A stretch of DNA of 64,000 nucleotides from JAPPHA01 sp965221575 (GCA_965221575.1 CBDCSM010000011.1:1054001-1118000), one strand, 5' to 3'; shown: positions 25,437-36,273, counted from the first letter of the stretch. The notes: generated from the letters alone by a model not told the origin. A program made the numbers and translations.

Positions 25437-26326
25437 TGGAAGTCCTGGACCAGTTCGTCGTCACCATGCTGCGTTCTTCGACGCCGATCATCCTTGCGGC
25501 GGTGGCGGGACTGTTCGCCATTCGCGCCGGCGTTTTTCACCTCGGGATGGAAGGCCTCATGCTGGCCGCCGCCTTCACCGCGGTGGCTGCGGGGACGGTG
25601 ACAGGATCGGTATGGGCCGGCCTGGCGTGCGCTGTCCTTGCCTGCCTGGTTCTCTCCCTGCTCTACTGGGTCCTGATCGACAGGCTCAGGGCGGACACGG
25701 TGATCGCCGGGCTGGGGCTGACCGCGGTCTGCGTGGGCGGCACCGCTTTCCTGATGCAGGCGATCTTCGGCCAGCGCGGTTCGATGCAGTCCCCCGTGCG
25801 CCTCCCCCGACCCGTCACGGGGGCGCAGGAGGGAATTCTCGCGTTCGTGTCAGAACTCTCGGTCATGACCTGGTTCCTGCCCCTTCTCGTGCTCGTCGGC
25901 TGGGTCCTCCTGACGCGATCACGGCTCGGCCTGCAGATCGCCGCGGTCGGGGCCTACCCTTACGGAGCGGAAGCGGCGGGCGTGAACCAATCCCGTGTCC
26001 GCCTCCATGCCATCCTGATAACCGGCGTGGGCTGCGCTCTCGCCGGGGCGCAGCTATCGGTCGGAGATCTCAGCAGCTTCTCCGAGAACATGACCAACGG
26101 GCGCGGGTTCATCGCGCTTGCCGCCATGCTGTTCGGTGCGCGGTCACCCCTGCTCACCGCACTCGCGGGGCTGTTCTTCGGGTTTGCCGACGCATTCGGG
26201 ATTCTCATCCAGATCAACGCGGACGGAACCGTCCCGAGACAGTTCGTGCTGATGGCTCCGTTCGTGGTGACCATCGTCATCGTCGCGCTCAGCAGTTCCC
26301 TTGGCAAACGCCGCAGGCAGGACTAG
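25436..26326 (+). CDS. BMP-type ABC transporter permease 2
   Basis: A 296-residue permease of the YufQ/NupC-like branch. The family hallmark FAIRAGVFHLGMEGLMLAAA is near residue 25, and LGLQIAAVGAYPYGAEAAGV is the ATPase-contacting loop. The ATG at 25436 shares its A with the stop codon of the previous gene; longer upstream reading is only an out-of-frame shadow of permease 1. Ten bases separate it from the esterase gene. Confidence 0.88.
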   Translation: MEVLDQFVVTMLRSSTPIILAAVAGLFAIRAGVFHLGMEGLMLAAAFTAVAAGTVTGSVWAGLACAVLACLVLSLLYWVLIDRLRADTVIAGLGLTAVCVGGTAFLMQAIFGQRGSMQSPVRLPRPVTGAQEGILAFVSELSVMTWFLPLLVLVGWVLLTRSRLGLQIAAVGAYPYGAEAAGVNQSRVRLHAILITGVGCALAGAQLSVGDLSSFSENMTNGRGFIALAAMLFGARSPLLTALAGLFFGFADAFGILIQINADGTVPRQFVLMAPFVVTIVIVALSSSLGKRRRQD

Positions 26327-26336
26327 GAAACGGGCC

Positions 26337-27260
26337 ATGGCAAGCCCCCAAGCGAAGGCAATCGAGAACCAGTTCCGCCTGATGCGCAGCCTGTCCGAGG
26401 AGAAGTTCGACCTTGATCAGGAGCGCGAGAACACGCGCGACGCCCATGAACTGACCGGTCCGCCCGACGGCATACGTTACGAACGGGATGAACTGGCGGG
26501 CATTCCGGTGCTGCGGGCGATCCCGGAACGGGACCTCGGACGGTTCAGCGTGGTTTTCCTGCACGGTGGTGCGTTCTGCCTGATGAGTTCCCGCACCCAC
26601 CATCGCCTTGCCGGTCACATCGCCTCGGCCTGCAAGGCACAGGTTATCGTTCCCGATTACGCGCTGGCACCGGAGCGACCGTTTCCCTCTGCGCTCCAGG
26701 AATGCGTCGCCGTGCTCGGTGCGGCGCAGGATGAGCAATTTGACGGGATGGCCGCTCTCATGGGAGATTCGGCCGGCGGCGGCCTCGCCCTCTCGGTTTT
26801 GCTGCAGGTCCGCGATCAGGGAGCCACACCCCCGTTCGCGGCCGTGCTGCTGGCGCCCTGGCTGGACCTGACCCTGTCGTCGCCTTCCGTCAGGTCAGCG
26901 GCGGGATCGGACGTGATCCTGGCCGAGGACAACCTCAGGAAGATGGCAGAGTTCTACCTGGACGGCGCGAACCCGGATGATCCCCTGGCCTCGCCCCTCT
27001 TCGGATGTTTCAGGGGCCTTCCGCCCCTCTACGTCCAGGCGTCCGGCCGGGATCTCCTGCGCGACGACTGCACGCGGCTCCGGGACGCCTTCACGGAACA
27101 GGGGTTAACCCTGGAATACGAGTTCTTTGCCGACATGCTGCACAGTTTCCAGTTCTTTGCCGGAAACATGCCGGAGGCGGAAGACGCCATCCGCAGGGCC
27201 GCCGCGTTCCTGGACGGCAGGTACAGCGCGCAACAGCTTGAAAAAACGGGAGTAGGCTGA
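26337..27260 (+). CDS. alpha/beta hydrolase, hormone-sensitive-lipase family
   Basis: A 307-residue carboxylesterase-like enzyme. The oxyanion-hole motif HGGAF (about residue 76) and nucleophile motif GDSAGGG mark the HSL family; the acid in DLLRDD and the histidine in DMLHSFQFF complete the triad. It has no signal peptide and is presumably cytoplasmic. It lies between the BMP-type permease gene and the SorC regulator with gaps of 10 and 2 bases, so it probably hydrolyses an ester bond in the imported compound, perhaps an acylated nucleoside or lactone; that is inference. Confidence 0.85.
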   Translation: MASPQAKAIENQFRLMRSLSEEKFDLDQERENTRDAHELTGPPDGIRYERDELAGIPVLRAIPERDLGRFSVVFLHGGAFCLMSSRTHHRLAGHIASACKAQVIVPDYALAPERPFPSALQECVAVLGAAQDEQFDGMAALMGDSAGGGLALSVLLQVRDQGATPPFAAVLLAPWLDLTLSSPSVRSAAGSDVILAEDNLRKMAEFYLDGANPDDPLASPLFGCFRGLPPLYVQASGRDLLRDDCTRLRDAFTEQGLTLEYEFFADMLHSFQFFAGNMPEAEDAIRRAAAFLDGRYSAQQLEKTGVG

Positions 27261-27262
27261 TC

Positions 27263-28255
27263 ATGGGCGTCTCGCCACTGGGGAAGGACAGCGTCTGGGA
27301 AATCAATCTCGCCGCGCGTGTCGCCTGGATGTCGTTTCTCGGCGACCTCACGCAAAGCGAAATCGGAAAGCGCCTGGGCCTGTCTCCGGCACGTGTCCAC
27401 CGGCTGATCCTGCTGGCGCGTGAAAAGGGACTGGTCCGGATTTCGATCGAGGGCCGCCCGGCCGAGTGCCTGGACATGGAGGCCGAACTTGCGACGCGCT
27501 TCGGGCTGCGCAGCTGCACGGTCTCCCCGTACCTGCGCGAGAACACCACCAACGAGGATATCGCGATCGCGTCGGTCGGCCAGACGGCCGGGCAGCTCCT
27601 CGGCCAGCACCTGCTGATGCACTCGACACAATCGATCGCGGTGGGAACCGGGCGCACGATGCTCGCTGCCGTGACCGCGATGCCCAAGGTGCCGCGCCCG
27701 GATCTTTCCATTTATGCCCTGAACGGCAGCCTCGCGGACCGGCTGGCGATCAATCTCTACGACGTCGTGACGAAATTCGCTGAACGGACCGGAGGCAAGG
27801 CCTACCTGCTGCCAATTCCCTATTTTGCCCGGTCCGCGGACGAGGAGGCGCTCTACCTGGAACAGCCGTCTGTCGCCGCGGTCCGCGATGCCGCCGCGCG
27901 CGCAGACATCTTCATTTCGGGAGTGGGAGCCGTGGAAGCCGAAGACGGCGTGCTGGTGTCGGAACTACTCTCCAGCTCGGAAAAGGAACGGCTCGCCGCA
28001 CGCGGCGCGGTCGCGGAATTCGCCGGCCGCTTCCTCGACGAGTCCGGAAGGGATGTCGCGCAGCAAGTCGTATTCCCTCTGAGCGTTCGGACGGATCCCG
28101 GAGGGCGGTCCGGACCTGGGCCTTCGCCGCGTTTCTTCGCGCTGGCAGCCGGAAGACGGAAACTCTCCGCAACACTTGCCGTTCTTCGCTCGGGTGCGGC
28201 AAGCGACCTCGTGATCGACGAAACGCTTGCGGAGGTCCTGAGCGCTGCCGCCTGA
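27263..28255 (+). CDS. SorC/DeoR-type sugar-binding transcriptional regulator
   Basis: A 330-residue SorC-family regulator. The N-terminal helix-turn-helix (LTQSEIGKRLGLSPARVHRLI, about residues 30-50) is followed by an effector domain related to sugar-phosphate isomerases, with IAVGTGRTMLAAV and the GAASDLVIDETLA end typical of the family. Members sense phosphorylated sugars; Bacillus DeoR, of this family, senses deoxyribose 5-phosphate and controls nucleoside use, which suits the neighbouring BMP-type transporter. It starts two bases after the esterase stop, so it is part of the same operon. A stem-loop follows. Confidence 0.85.
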   Translation: MGVSPLGKDSVWEINLAARVAWMSFLGDLTQSEIGKRLGLSPARVHRLILLAREKGLVRISIEGRPAECLDMEAELATRFGLRSCTVSPYLRENTTNEDIAIASVGQTAGQLLGQHLLMHSTQSIAVGTGRTMLAAVTAMPKVPRPDLSIYALNGSLADRLAINLYDVVTKFAERTGGKAYLLPIPYFARSADEEALYLEQPSVAAVRDAAARADIFISGVGAVEAEDGVLVSELLSSSEKERLAARGAVAEFAGRFLDESGRDVAQQVVFPLSVRTDPGGRSGPGPSPRFFALAAGRRKLSATLAVLRSGAASDLVIDETLAEVLSAAA

Positions 28256-28310
28256 CAATTGCGTCACGGACCGGCGTCACGTCATGCATGCGCGCCCGTT
28301 GACCCTCATG

Positions 28311-28333
28311 CGCCGGGTAAATCTCGCCCGGCG
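28311..28333 (+). terminator. possible terminator after the SorC operon
   Basis: CGCCGGG (28311-28317) pairs with CCCGGCG (28327-28333) over a nine-base loop, 55 bases after the sorC-type gene. No run of T follows, so termination strength is uncertain. Confidence 0.35.
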
Positions 28334-28492
28334 TGCGTTCACAACTTTGGTTTCCGCGAGGGACCCGCACCGGCTGCGATGCGCGTGATCGGGAGCAATC
28401 CGGGCGGGCTTGCCCGCTGCCTTGCATGTCTTGCCCAAGGGGTTAAGCTAGGTGTTTCGACCTATTCAGGTTAGAAAAATTGGAGGAATACA

Positions 28493-30007
28493 ATGATGAA
28501 AATTCGACCGCTTTCCTGCGCTGCCCTGGTGTCAGCCGCACTCGCGGCAGGCCCTGTCACGGGTGAGCAGATCCGTTTGGGCGCAGATGTCGATGCGGGA
28601 ACGCTGGATCCGCGGGTCATGCGCGATACAACAGCCTACCGCGTGAACAACCTTTTGTATGACGGGCTCGTGCAACTCGATGCCAGTCTTCAGCCCAAAC
28701 CGGACCTGGCCGAGAGCTGGACGAACCCGGAACCGACGGTATGGATCTTCACGCTCCGCGAAGGTGTCATGTTCCACGACGGAACCGAACTGGACGCCGA
28801 TGACGTCGTCTTCACGTTCGAGACCATACTCGATCCGGAACTCAAGGCGCGGTTCCGTTCTCTCTTCACGCCGATCGAAATGATCGAGGCCGTTGATGCA
28901 AGAACCGTGAAGATAACGCTGAAGGAGCCATACGCACCACTCCTGAGCTACCTGGACATGGGCATCGTCCCCAGGGATTACGTCGAAGGCGGCGGTGACC
29001 TTTCGTCCAACCCGGTCGGCACGGGCCCGCTCAAGCTCGCAAGCTGGGAACGCGGTACGAAGATCATGCTCGAGCCGTTTGCGGATCACTGGAGCGGGGC
29101 TCCGGAAATCGATGGTTTCGAGTTCGTCGTCGTGGGCGACAATACCGCCCGCGCCCAGGCGTTCGAGGCGGGGGACCTGGACATCATCCAGTCTCCGTTA
29201 TCGCCCCAGGACATCGGCAGGCTTGCCGGCGACGACCGGTTTTCGAATGCCATCATGGGCGGTCTCGGGATCACCTACCTCAACATCAACGTCTCGGACC
29301 CGCTGCTCGTTGACGCCGGACTGCGCAAGGCGCTGTCAATGCTCGTCGACCAGGACACGATCGTGAACCAGATCTACGAGGGCGTCGACCAGGTCGCGAG
29401 TTCGATCCTGTTGCCGTCATCCTGGGCGTACGATTCTTCCATTACTCAGCCCGGTTTCGATCCGGAGGGGGCCAAGGCGGCCTTTGCCGCGGCCGGCTGG
29501 ACGGACTCGAACGGTGACGGCGTTCTCGACAAGGACAATGCGAACCTCAGCATCGTGCTGTCGACCCACAGCGAGGATCCGAACAGGATCCAGGCACTGG
29601 AATACATCCAGGCGATCATGCTTCAAAACGGGGTCGATGCTTCGATCAGCATTTCGGACTGGCCCGCGTTTTCCGCGGCGGTTCGTGGCGGCGAGCACCA
29701 GATCGCGCTTCTCGGATGGTTGAACATCGTCGATCCGGACCGGCTCATGTTCGCGCAGTTCCACTCATCCGGAACGCTCAACTGGGGAGGCTACGCCAAC
29801 GCCGAGGTCGACGCGCTGCTCGAGACGGGCCGCGCCTCTATCGATGTCGGTGACCGGACAGAGGCCTACAGGGCAGCGGCAACAATCATCGCCGAGGAGC
29901 TGCCTTATTTCGTGATCGCCTACCAGGGCTACCAGGTGTTCCACACCGATGCGGTCTCGTTCGAGCCGGACGCGCGCGGCATGATGCGCACTGCCATCGG
30001 AAAGTGA
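28493..30007 (+). CDS. dipeptide-type ABC transporter substrate-binding protein
   Basis: A 504-residue periplasmic receptor of the SBP_bac_5 (DppA/OppA) family. The signal peptide covers about residues 1-25. Family marks are LDPRVMRDTTAYRVNNLLYDGLVQ, LAESWTNPEPTVWIFTLREGV, the FHDGTELDADDVVFTFE block and VGTGPLKLASWERGTKI. Such receptors bind peptides, but many bind other amines, nickel or sugars. TTGGAGGAATACA gives a strong ribosome site. It is the first gene of a seven-gene operon and is followed by a strong hairpin. Confidence 0.9.
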   Translation: MMKIRPLSCAALVSAALAAGPVTGEQIRLGADVDAGTLDPRVMRDTTAYRVNNLLYDGLVQLDASLQPKPDLAESWTNPEPTVWIFTLREGVMFHDGTELDADDVVFTFETILDPELKARFRSLFTPIEMIEAVDARTVKITLKEPYAPLLSYLDMGIVPRDYVEGGGDLSSNPVGTGPLKLASWERGTKIMLEPFADHWSGAPEIDGFEFVVVGDNTARAQAFEAGDLDIIQSPLSPQDIGRLAGDDRFSNAIMGGLGITYLNINVSDPLLVDAGLRKALSMLVDQDTIVNQIYEGVDQVASSILLPSSWAYDSSITQPGFDPEGAKAAFAAAGWTDSNGDGVLDKDNANLSIVLSTHSEDPNRIQALEYIQAIMLQNGVDASISISDWPAFSAAVRGGEHQIALLGWLNIVDPDRLMFAQFHSSGTLNWGGYANAEVDALLETGRASIDVGDRTEAYRAAATIIAEELPYFVIAYQGYQVFHTDAVSFEPDARGMMRTAIGK

Positions 30008-30020
30008 AGCCGCGAAATCT

Positions 30021-30047
30021 CCGGCGCCCGCCCCGTGCGGGCGCCGG
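30021..30047 (+). promoter_or_regulatory. stem-loop after the dipeptide-type receptor gene
   Basis: CCGGCGCCCGC (30021-30031) and GCGGGCGCCGG (30037-30047) form a perfect 11-pair stem with a five-base loop, between the receptor stop and the permease start at 30058. Only two or three T follow, so a partial terminator or mRNA-protecting hairpin is likely. Confidence 0.6.
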
Positions 30048-30057
30048 CTAGTTTCAT

Positions 30058-31038
30058 ATGGCTGCCTATGTTCTCAGAAGGTTGACGCTTTTTGTCCCGA
30101 TGCTGATCGGGATTGTCGCCGTGACCTTCGGGATCATGCAGCTGCTGCCGGGCGATCCCGCGGCTGTCCTGCTCGGCGAGGACGCGTCGGAAGAGGCGGT
30201 CCGGGAAATACGCCGGGCGCTGGGGCTGGACCGTCCATGGTGGATACGCCTCGCCGCCTATTATGCCGATCTCTTCCGCGGGGAGATGGGCGATTCCTAC
30301 TTCCAGAATCAACCGGTCATAGACGCGATCGCGCAGCGTCTCGTGCCGACCCTCGAGGTCGCGTTCGTCGCGCTCCTGGTATCGATCATCCTTGGCGTGG
30401 CGCTCGGCGTCGCGGCAGCCGTCAGACGCGGCAGCCTTGTCGACGCCGCCTGCATGCTGTTCGCGCAACTCGGGGTTTCCATGCCGGTTTTCTGGTTCGG
30501 CATTTTGCTCATGTACCTGTTCGCGATCAGGTTCGACCTGCTCCCCTCGATCGGGCGCGGCCCACCGCTGCTGTTCGCGGCCGGACAGGCGCTCGCCGGA
30601 CGTCCCGCCGCGCTCGGCGAATCGCTCATGCATATCGCGATGCCGGCTCTTACGCTGGGTCTCACGAACGCGGCCGTCATTTCCCGCCTGGTCCGAAGCT
30701 CGATGCTGGAAACGCTTGGGCAGGATTTCGTGCGAACCGCCAACGCCAAGGGGCTCAGGCCCTTGCGCGTGGTCTTCGTGCACGCGCTGCGGAACGCGCT
30801 CCTCCCCGTCGTCAGCGTCATCGGACTGCGCTTCGGCGCGCTGCTCGGCGGCGCGGTCCTGACCGAGAGCATCTTCGGATGGCCGGGTCTCGGCCAGCTC
30901 GCCGTATCGGCGATATCGCAGCGCGACATTCCGCTCGTCCAGGGGATCGTGCTGACCTTCGCCCTGGCCTTCGCGATCGTGAACCTGATCGTCGACCTGC
31001 TTTACGCGGTCATCGATCCACGAATCCGGCTGGAGTGA
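30058..31038 (+). CDS. dipeptide-type ABC transporter permease (DppB-like)
   Basis: A 326-residue permease with six membrane segments and the start MAAYVLRRLTLFVPMLIGI typical of DppB/OppB. VTFGIMQLLPGDPAAVLLGEDAS and the EAA loop ETLGQDFVRTANAKGLRPLRVVF (about residues 218-240) are present and intact. It follows the stem-loop by ten bases and is followed by the second permease with a three-base gap. Confidence 0.9.
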   Translation: MAAYVLRRLTLFVPMLIGIVAVTFGIMQLLPGDPAAVLLGEDASEEAVREIRRALGLDRPWWIRLAAYYADLFRGEMGDSYFQNQPVIDAIAQRLVPTLEVAFVALLVSIILGVALGVAAAVRRGSLVDAACMLFAQLGVSMPVFWFGILLMYLFAIRFDLLPSIGRGPPLLFAAGQALAGRPAALGESLMHIAMPALTLGLTNAAVISRLVRSSMLETLGQDFVRTANAKGLRPLRVVFVHALRNALLPVVSVIGLRFGALLGGAVLTESIFGWPGLGQLAVSAISQRDIPLVQGIVLTFALAFAIVNLIVDLLYAVIDPRIRLE

Positions 31039-31041
31039 GCA

Positions 31042-31887
31042 ATGAGATATTCCGGCGGCAATCTCTCCCTGGTCATCGGCGGCTCGATCGTCCTCGGGGT
31101 CCTGCTGTTCGTGGCGTTCGGCCCACTCGTCTCCGGTTACGAAGTCGAACAGATGGATATGCCCAACCGCCTCCAGCTGCCGTCTTCCGAACATTGGCTC
31201 GGTACGGACAACTTCGGCCGCGACCTTTGGACCAGGATGGCCGTGGGCGCGCGCGTCTCCCTCGCGATCGCCCTGTCGTCGGTCGCGATCGCCGTTGTCG
31301 TGGGCTCAGTCGTCGGGCTGATAAGCGGCTATTTCGGAGGCTGGCTGGACCTGGTCATCATGCGGATCGTCGATGTCTTTCTCGGCTTCCCGCCCATCGT
31401 GCTGGCGCTGGCGATCGTCGCCGCGCTCGGCCCGGGTGTCGTCAACCTCTCGCTGTCGCTCGCCGCGGTGTTCTGGACCGAGTACGCCCGGGTCGTGAGA
31501 TCGGTGACGCTTGCCCAGAGGGAAGCGGATTACGTGACCTCCGCCGTCGCGCTTGGTGCCTCGAACGCGCGAATCCTGTTCAGGGAGATCCTTCCGAACG
31601 TGTTCGGCCCCGTGATCGTGCTTGCCACGCTCGGTCTCGGTACCGCCATCATTGCCGAGTCGGGCCTCAGTTTCCTCGGCTTCGGGGTCGAGCCGCCGAC
31701 ACCGACCTGGGGCTGGACGCTGGCTTACGGTACGCGCTACCTGCGGGCAGCGCCCTGGCTCTCGACCGTGGCCGGACTGGCGATCATGATTACGGTTCTC
31801 GGTTTCAACCTGTTCGGCGACGGCCTGCGCGACTATCTCGATCCAAGGGGCGTCGCGCGCCGCATTCGCCGCACATCGCGGGCATAG
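31042..31887 (+). CDS. dipeptide-type ABC transporter permease (DppC-like)
   Basis: A 281-residue permease with the DppC/OppC plan: one N-terminal helix, the periplasmic HWLGTDNFGRDLWTRMAVGAR motif, then five helices. The EAA loop EADYVTSAVALGASNARILF is present. It pairs with the DppB-like protein to form the membrane channel. Confidence 0.9.
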   Translation: MRYSGGNLSLVIGGSIVLGVLLFVAFGPLVSGYEVEQMDMPNRLQLPSSEHWLGTDNFGRDLWTRMAVGARVSLAIALSSVAIAVVVGSVVGLISGYFGGWLDLVIMRIVDVFLGFPPIVLALAIVAALGPGVVNLSLSLAAVFWTEYARVVRSVTLAQREADYVTSAVALGASNARILFREILPNVFGPVIVLATLGLGTAIIAESGLSFLGFGVEPPTPTWGWTLAYGTRYLRAAPWLSTVAGLAIMITVLGFNLFGDGLRDYLDPRGVARRIRRTSRA

Positions 31888-31900
31888 GAGCAGACTGCAA

Positions 31901-32839
31901 ATGCGACACACGATTCACCAACCGAAGTTCACCACGATGGCGGACGGCACCGATGGGGTGCTGACGATCCACGAACTCGCGGGAGACGCCGGCGGCCCGA
32001 CCGTCGGTATTTCGGGCTCGGTCCACGGCAACGAAAACGCCGGCAGCCAGATCATCCGCGCACTCTGGCCGCACCTGCGCGGCTGCAGGATAACGGGACG
32101 CATTCTCCTTCTGCCCGTCGCGAACCCGCGCGCCTTCGCCGTGAACAAGCGCTATACTCCGATCGACGAGCTGAATCTCAACCGTCAGTTTCCCGGCTCG
32201 ACATTGGGCTGGTATTCGGATCATCTCGCGGCCGCCATCACGCGGGAGTTTCTCGAGAAAATCGACATCCACATCGATCTTCACGCCGGGACCGACCGCC
32301 CGACGGTGGACTACGTCTACATCATGAACGACGAGGATCTTTCACGCGCGTTCGGCTCATCCGTCCTCTACCGCCCGATGGAGGGCGTGGCGGGGACGAC
32401 CTACAGCGGAACCACCAAGAGCGTCACCGTCGACAGGCGGAAAATTCCGTCGATCGTCGTCGAACTCGGCGGCGGAATCGTCGCGCAGGAACCCTACGTG
32501 GCGCGCGGGGTCGACGGTACGCTCAACGTGCTGCGCGCCGCCGGCGTCATCGACGGCGAGGTGAGGCCGCCGCCGCCCCAGACCGTCGTGCGGGGGATAG
32601 AAATCGTCCGTCCGCGCCACGGTGGCTGGCTCGAAACCGAGGCTCCGCCGCTCGGCCATGCGATCGGTGAAGGGGCCGTGCTCGGAAGGGTCGTCAGCCC
32701 GTATTCGTTCGAGACGCTCGAGGTCATCAAGTCTCCGGTCAGGCACGGAATCATGATCCTGTCGCACCTCAACCGCAATCTCGTCGAGCCCGGTGACTAC
32801 GGTTACATGGTCGGCGACATGGATACGGCGGAGGAGTGA
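31901..32839 (+). CDS. succinylglutamate desuccinylase/aspartoacylase family zinc deacylase
   Basis: A 312-residue cytoplasmic M14-like amidohydrolase. The zinc ligands are visible as H42 and E45 in SVHGNENAG and H128 in HIDLHAG; the ELNLNRQFPG block (about residues 90-99) and the catalytic E188 in IVVELGGG complete the site. The C-terminal part (about 220-312) is a beta-rich domain as in AstE/DoeB relatives. Family members remove acyl groups from amino acids, including acetyl-diaminobutyrate in ectoine breakdown. Its place inside a dipeptide-type ABC operon suggests that the imported compound is an N-acylated amino acid or amide. Intact. Confidence 0.82.
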   Translation: MRHTIHQPKFTTMADGTDGVLTIHELAGDAGGPTVGISGSVHGNENAGSQIIRALWPHLRGCRITGRILLLPVANPRAFAVNKRYTPIDELNLNRQFPGSTLGWYSDHLAAAITREFLEKIDIHIDLHAGTDRPTVDYVYIMNDEDLSRAFGSSVLYRPMEGVAGTTYSGTTKSVTVDRRKIPSIVVELGGGIVAQEPYVARGVDGTLNVLRAAGVIDGEVRPPPPQTVVRGIEIVRPRHGGWLETEAPPLGHAIGEGAVLGRVVSPYSFETLEVIKSPVRHGIMILSHLNRNLVEPGDYGYMVGDMDTAEE

Positions 32840-32841
32840 CC

Positions 32842-34145
32842 ATGAATTCCTACCCGAACTCGGTGGAAATATTCGAGCGCGCCCGGAGAATCGTTCCCGC
32901 CGGGGTCAGCACCAACACCCGTGCTCGGGACCCGCACCCGCTTTATTTCGAGCGCGCGAAGGGCGCATGGGCCTGGGACGCGGACGGCAAGCGGCACCTC
33001 GACATCGTCATGGGAAACGGGGCCGTCCTGCTTGGCCACGGCCATGAAGCCGTAACGGAGGCGGCCGTACGCGCCGCGGAGACCGGGCTTACCTGCGGCG
33101 TCGAGTCGGCACTGATGGCGGAGGCGGCCGAGACCCTCGTTTCCGCGGCCGCCTGGCCGGATCTCGTGCGGTTCACCAACACCGGAACCGAGGCCGTGCA
33201 ACATGCGCTCCACATCGCGCGTCACGCCACCGGGCGAACCCGGATCGCCAAGGTCGAAGGCAGCTATCATGGCTGGTCCGACGAAGTGTTCGTCAGCGTC
33301 TGGGTCGATCCTGCCAAGGCCGGACCGGTTTCGGATATCACGCCGCAGCCGCAGTTCGCGGGACAGCGCTCCGAACTCGTGGCCGAAACCCTGGTTCTGC
33401 CGTTCAACAATGTCGAGGAGAGCGTCGCCGCGCTTGACCAGGCCGGCGGCGAGATTGCCGCAATCCTCCTTGAACCGACGCTGATCGACGTGGGGTTCAT
33501 ACCGGGCAGGACCGAGTACCTTCAGGCGCTTCGGAATGCCGCGGACCGGCACGGCATCGTGCTGGTGTTTGACGAACTCCTGACCGGCTTCAACGTCGCC
33601 GTCGGGGGTGTTACCGCCCTGTCCGGCGTGGTTCCGGACCTTGCCCTTTACGGGAAAGCGATCGCGAACGGCTACCCGCTCGCCGCGGTCGCCGGCCGGG
33701 AAGACCTGATGCGGATGACCGAGCCCGGGAATGGACCGGCGTTCGTGGGAACGTTCAACGGTCATGCGATCTCCGTTGCGGCCGCTGCTGCTACCATCCC
33801 CATCCTGGCCACTGGCGAGGTACAGAAGGAGATGGCTTCCCGCTGCGAGAGGCTGAAGACCACGTTCGAGTCGCTAGCCGGAAATCTCGGGATCCCGGCG
33901 AAATTCGTGACCGGCGGATCGCATTTCCACTGGTATTTCTGCGACAATCCCATCAATGACTTCCGGACCGCGGCGCAGACCGACGCGCGCGCGTACCGGG
34001 CGTTCACGGCTTCGCTCGGCGAAAACCGCCTTCTCACCCTGCCGAATCCCCTGTCTCACCACGCCATTTCGCTAGGACATGACGACACGGTCCTGGACGA
34101 ACTCGAATCCGCGTTTTCCGAAGGGCTCAAGGCCCTGTCCGGCTG

Positions 34146-34146
<1 letters not shown>
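32842..34146 (+). CDS. class III aminotransferase, glutamate-1-semialdehyde-aminomutase-like
   Basis: A 434-residue PLP enzyme close to the HemL subgroup. Visible marks are FTNTGTEAVQHALHIAR (phosphate site, about residues 111-127), SYHGW, the D244 of VFDELLTGF and the PLP lysine K272 in LYGKAIANGYPLAA. It is unlikely to be the housekeeping hemL because it lies in a transport operon, and the SHFHWYF segment is unlike tetrapyrrole enzymes. Relatives transaminate beta- or gamma-amino groups, so it may act on the amine released by the neighbouring deacylase. The ATG at 32842 is preferred; an in-frame GTG two codons upstream exists. It overlaps the next gene by one base. Confidence 0.8.
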
Positions 34147-35125
<979 letters not shown>

Positions 35126-35126
<1 letters not shown>

Positions 35127-36091
35127 TGAATGCGCCACTCATCGAAGCCGAGCAACTGACGAAGCACTTCTTCGTCGGCGGACCGCTGTCAGGGGGCAGG
35201 AAACGTGTCGTGGCCGTCGAGGAAGTGGACATCTCGCTTCAGCCCGGAGAAACCCTTGGCCTCGTCGGCGAGAGCGGATGCGGAAAGTCGACCGTCGGCA
35301 GGTTGCTGCTCCGGCTGCTCGAACCGACATCGGGCAAGGTCCGGCTTCTCGGCCAGGACATCGCGAAACTGTCCGGGCCGGACCTTCGCAGGTTGCGCAC
35401 GAGAATGCAGATCGTGTTCCAGGACCCGTTTTCGTCCCTGAACCCGCGTCACAGGGTATCCGACATTCTCGCCGCCCCGTACCGCATTCATTCCAGTGCG
35501 CCGCGAGGCGAAATCGAAGGCAAGGTGAACGCCCTCATGGAACGGGTCGGACTCGACCCGGAAGCCAGCAGGAAATATCCGCACGAATTCTCCGGAGGAC
35601 AGCGCCAGCGGATCGGCATCGCCCGCGCGATCGCCCTGCAGCCGGACGTGATCGTGTGCGATGAACCGGTTTCAGCGCTCGACGTTTCGGTGCAGGCGCA
35701 AATCATCAACCTGCTGAAGGACTTGCGCGATGAAACGGGCGTTGCCCTTCTGTTCATTTCCCATGACCTCGCGGTGGTTGAAAACATCTGCGACCGGGTG
35801 GCCGTGATGTACCTTGGCCGGATCATCGAACTGGCCTCCCGCGACCAGGTCTTCGACCGGCCCGCGCATCCCTACACGGAGGCCCTCCTGGCGGCAGTCC
35901 CCCGGCCAAGCCCCGTCCGCCGGTCGGAGCGTCCGCCGCGCCTCGCCGGCGAGATTCCCAGCCCCGTCGACCCGCCGTCCGGCTGCGCGTTTCATCCCCG
36001 TTGCCCCTTGGCCAGGGAAAGGTGCCGCCGCGAACGGCCCGGTTTGACCGTGCGAACGGACGATCGCCATGTCGCCTGCCATTTTCGCTGA
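35126..36091 (+). CDS. dipeptide-type ABC transporter ATPase (DppF-like)
   Basis: A 321-residue second ATPase with Walker A GESGCGKST, Q-loop VFQDPFSSLNPR, signature FSGGQRQRIGIARAI and Walker B VIVCDEPVSALD, and a C-terminal GCAFHPRCPLARERC cysteine cluster. The start at 35126 is chosen because it overlaps the previous stop and gives the normal start; upstream in-frame reading is a shadow of the preceding gene. It completes the five-part transporter and is the last gene of the operon. Confidence 0.9.
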
Positions 36092-36273
36092 GTCTCCGCC
36101 CTGCGAATCCTCCTCGCTGGACATCGACCGAGGTCCGGCGCGGTACCCTGGCACATGGAAGGTCGCCTGATTCTCTGCCCGGCGCAGCGGGCAACAGTCC
36201 CGTCATGCCCCGCGACCGCGCCGCATCATCCGACCCGCCGGGATCAGTTTCGTCGTCGCGATGCGGAAGAACC

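Noticed and set aside
29929..31194. Long minus-strand open frame across the dipeptide-type permease genes
   Set aside because: Shadow of the permease genes, with biased composition typical of antisense GC-rich frames.
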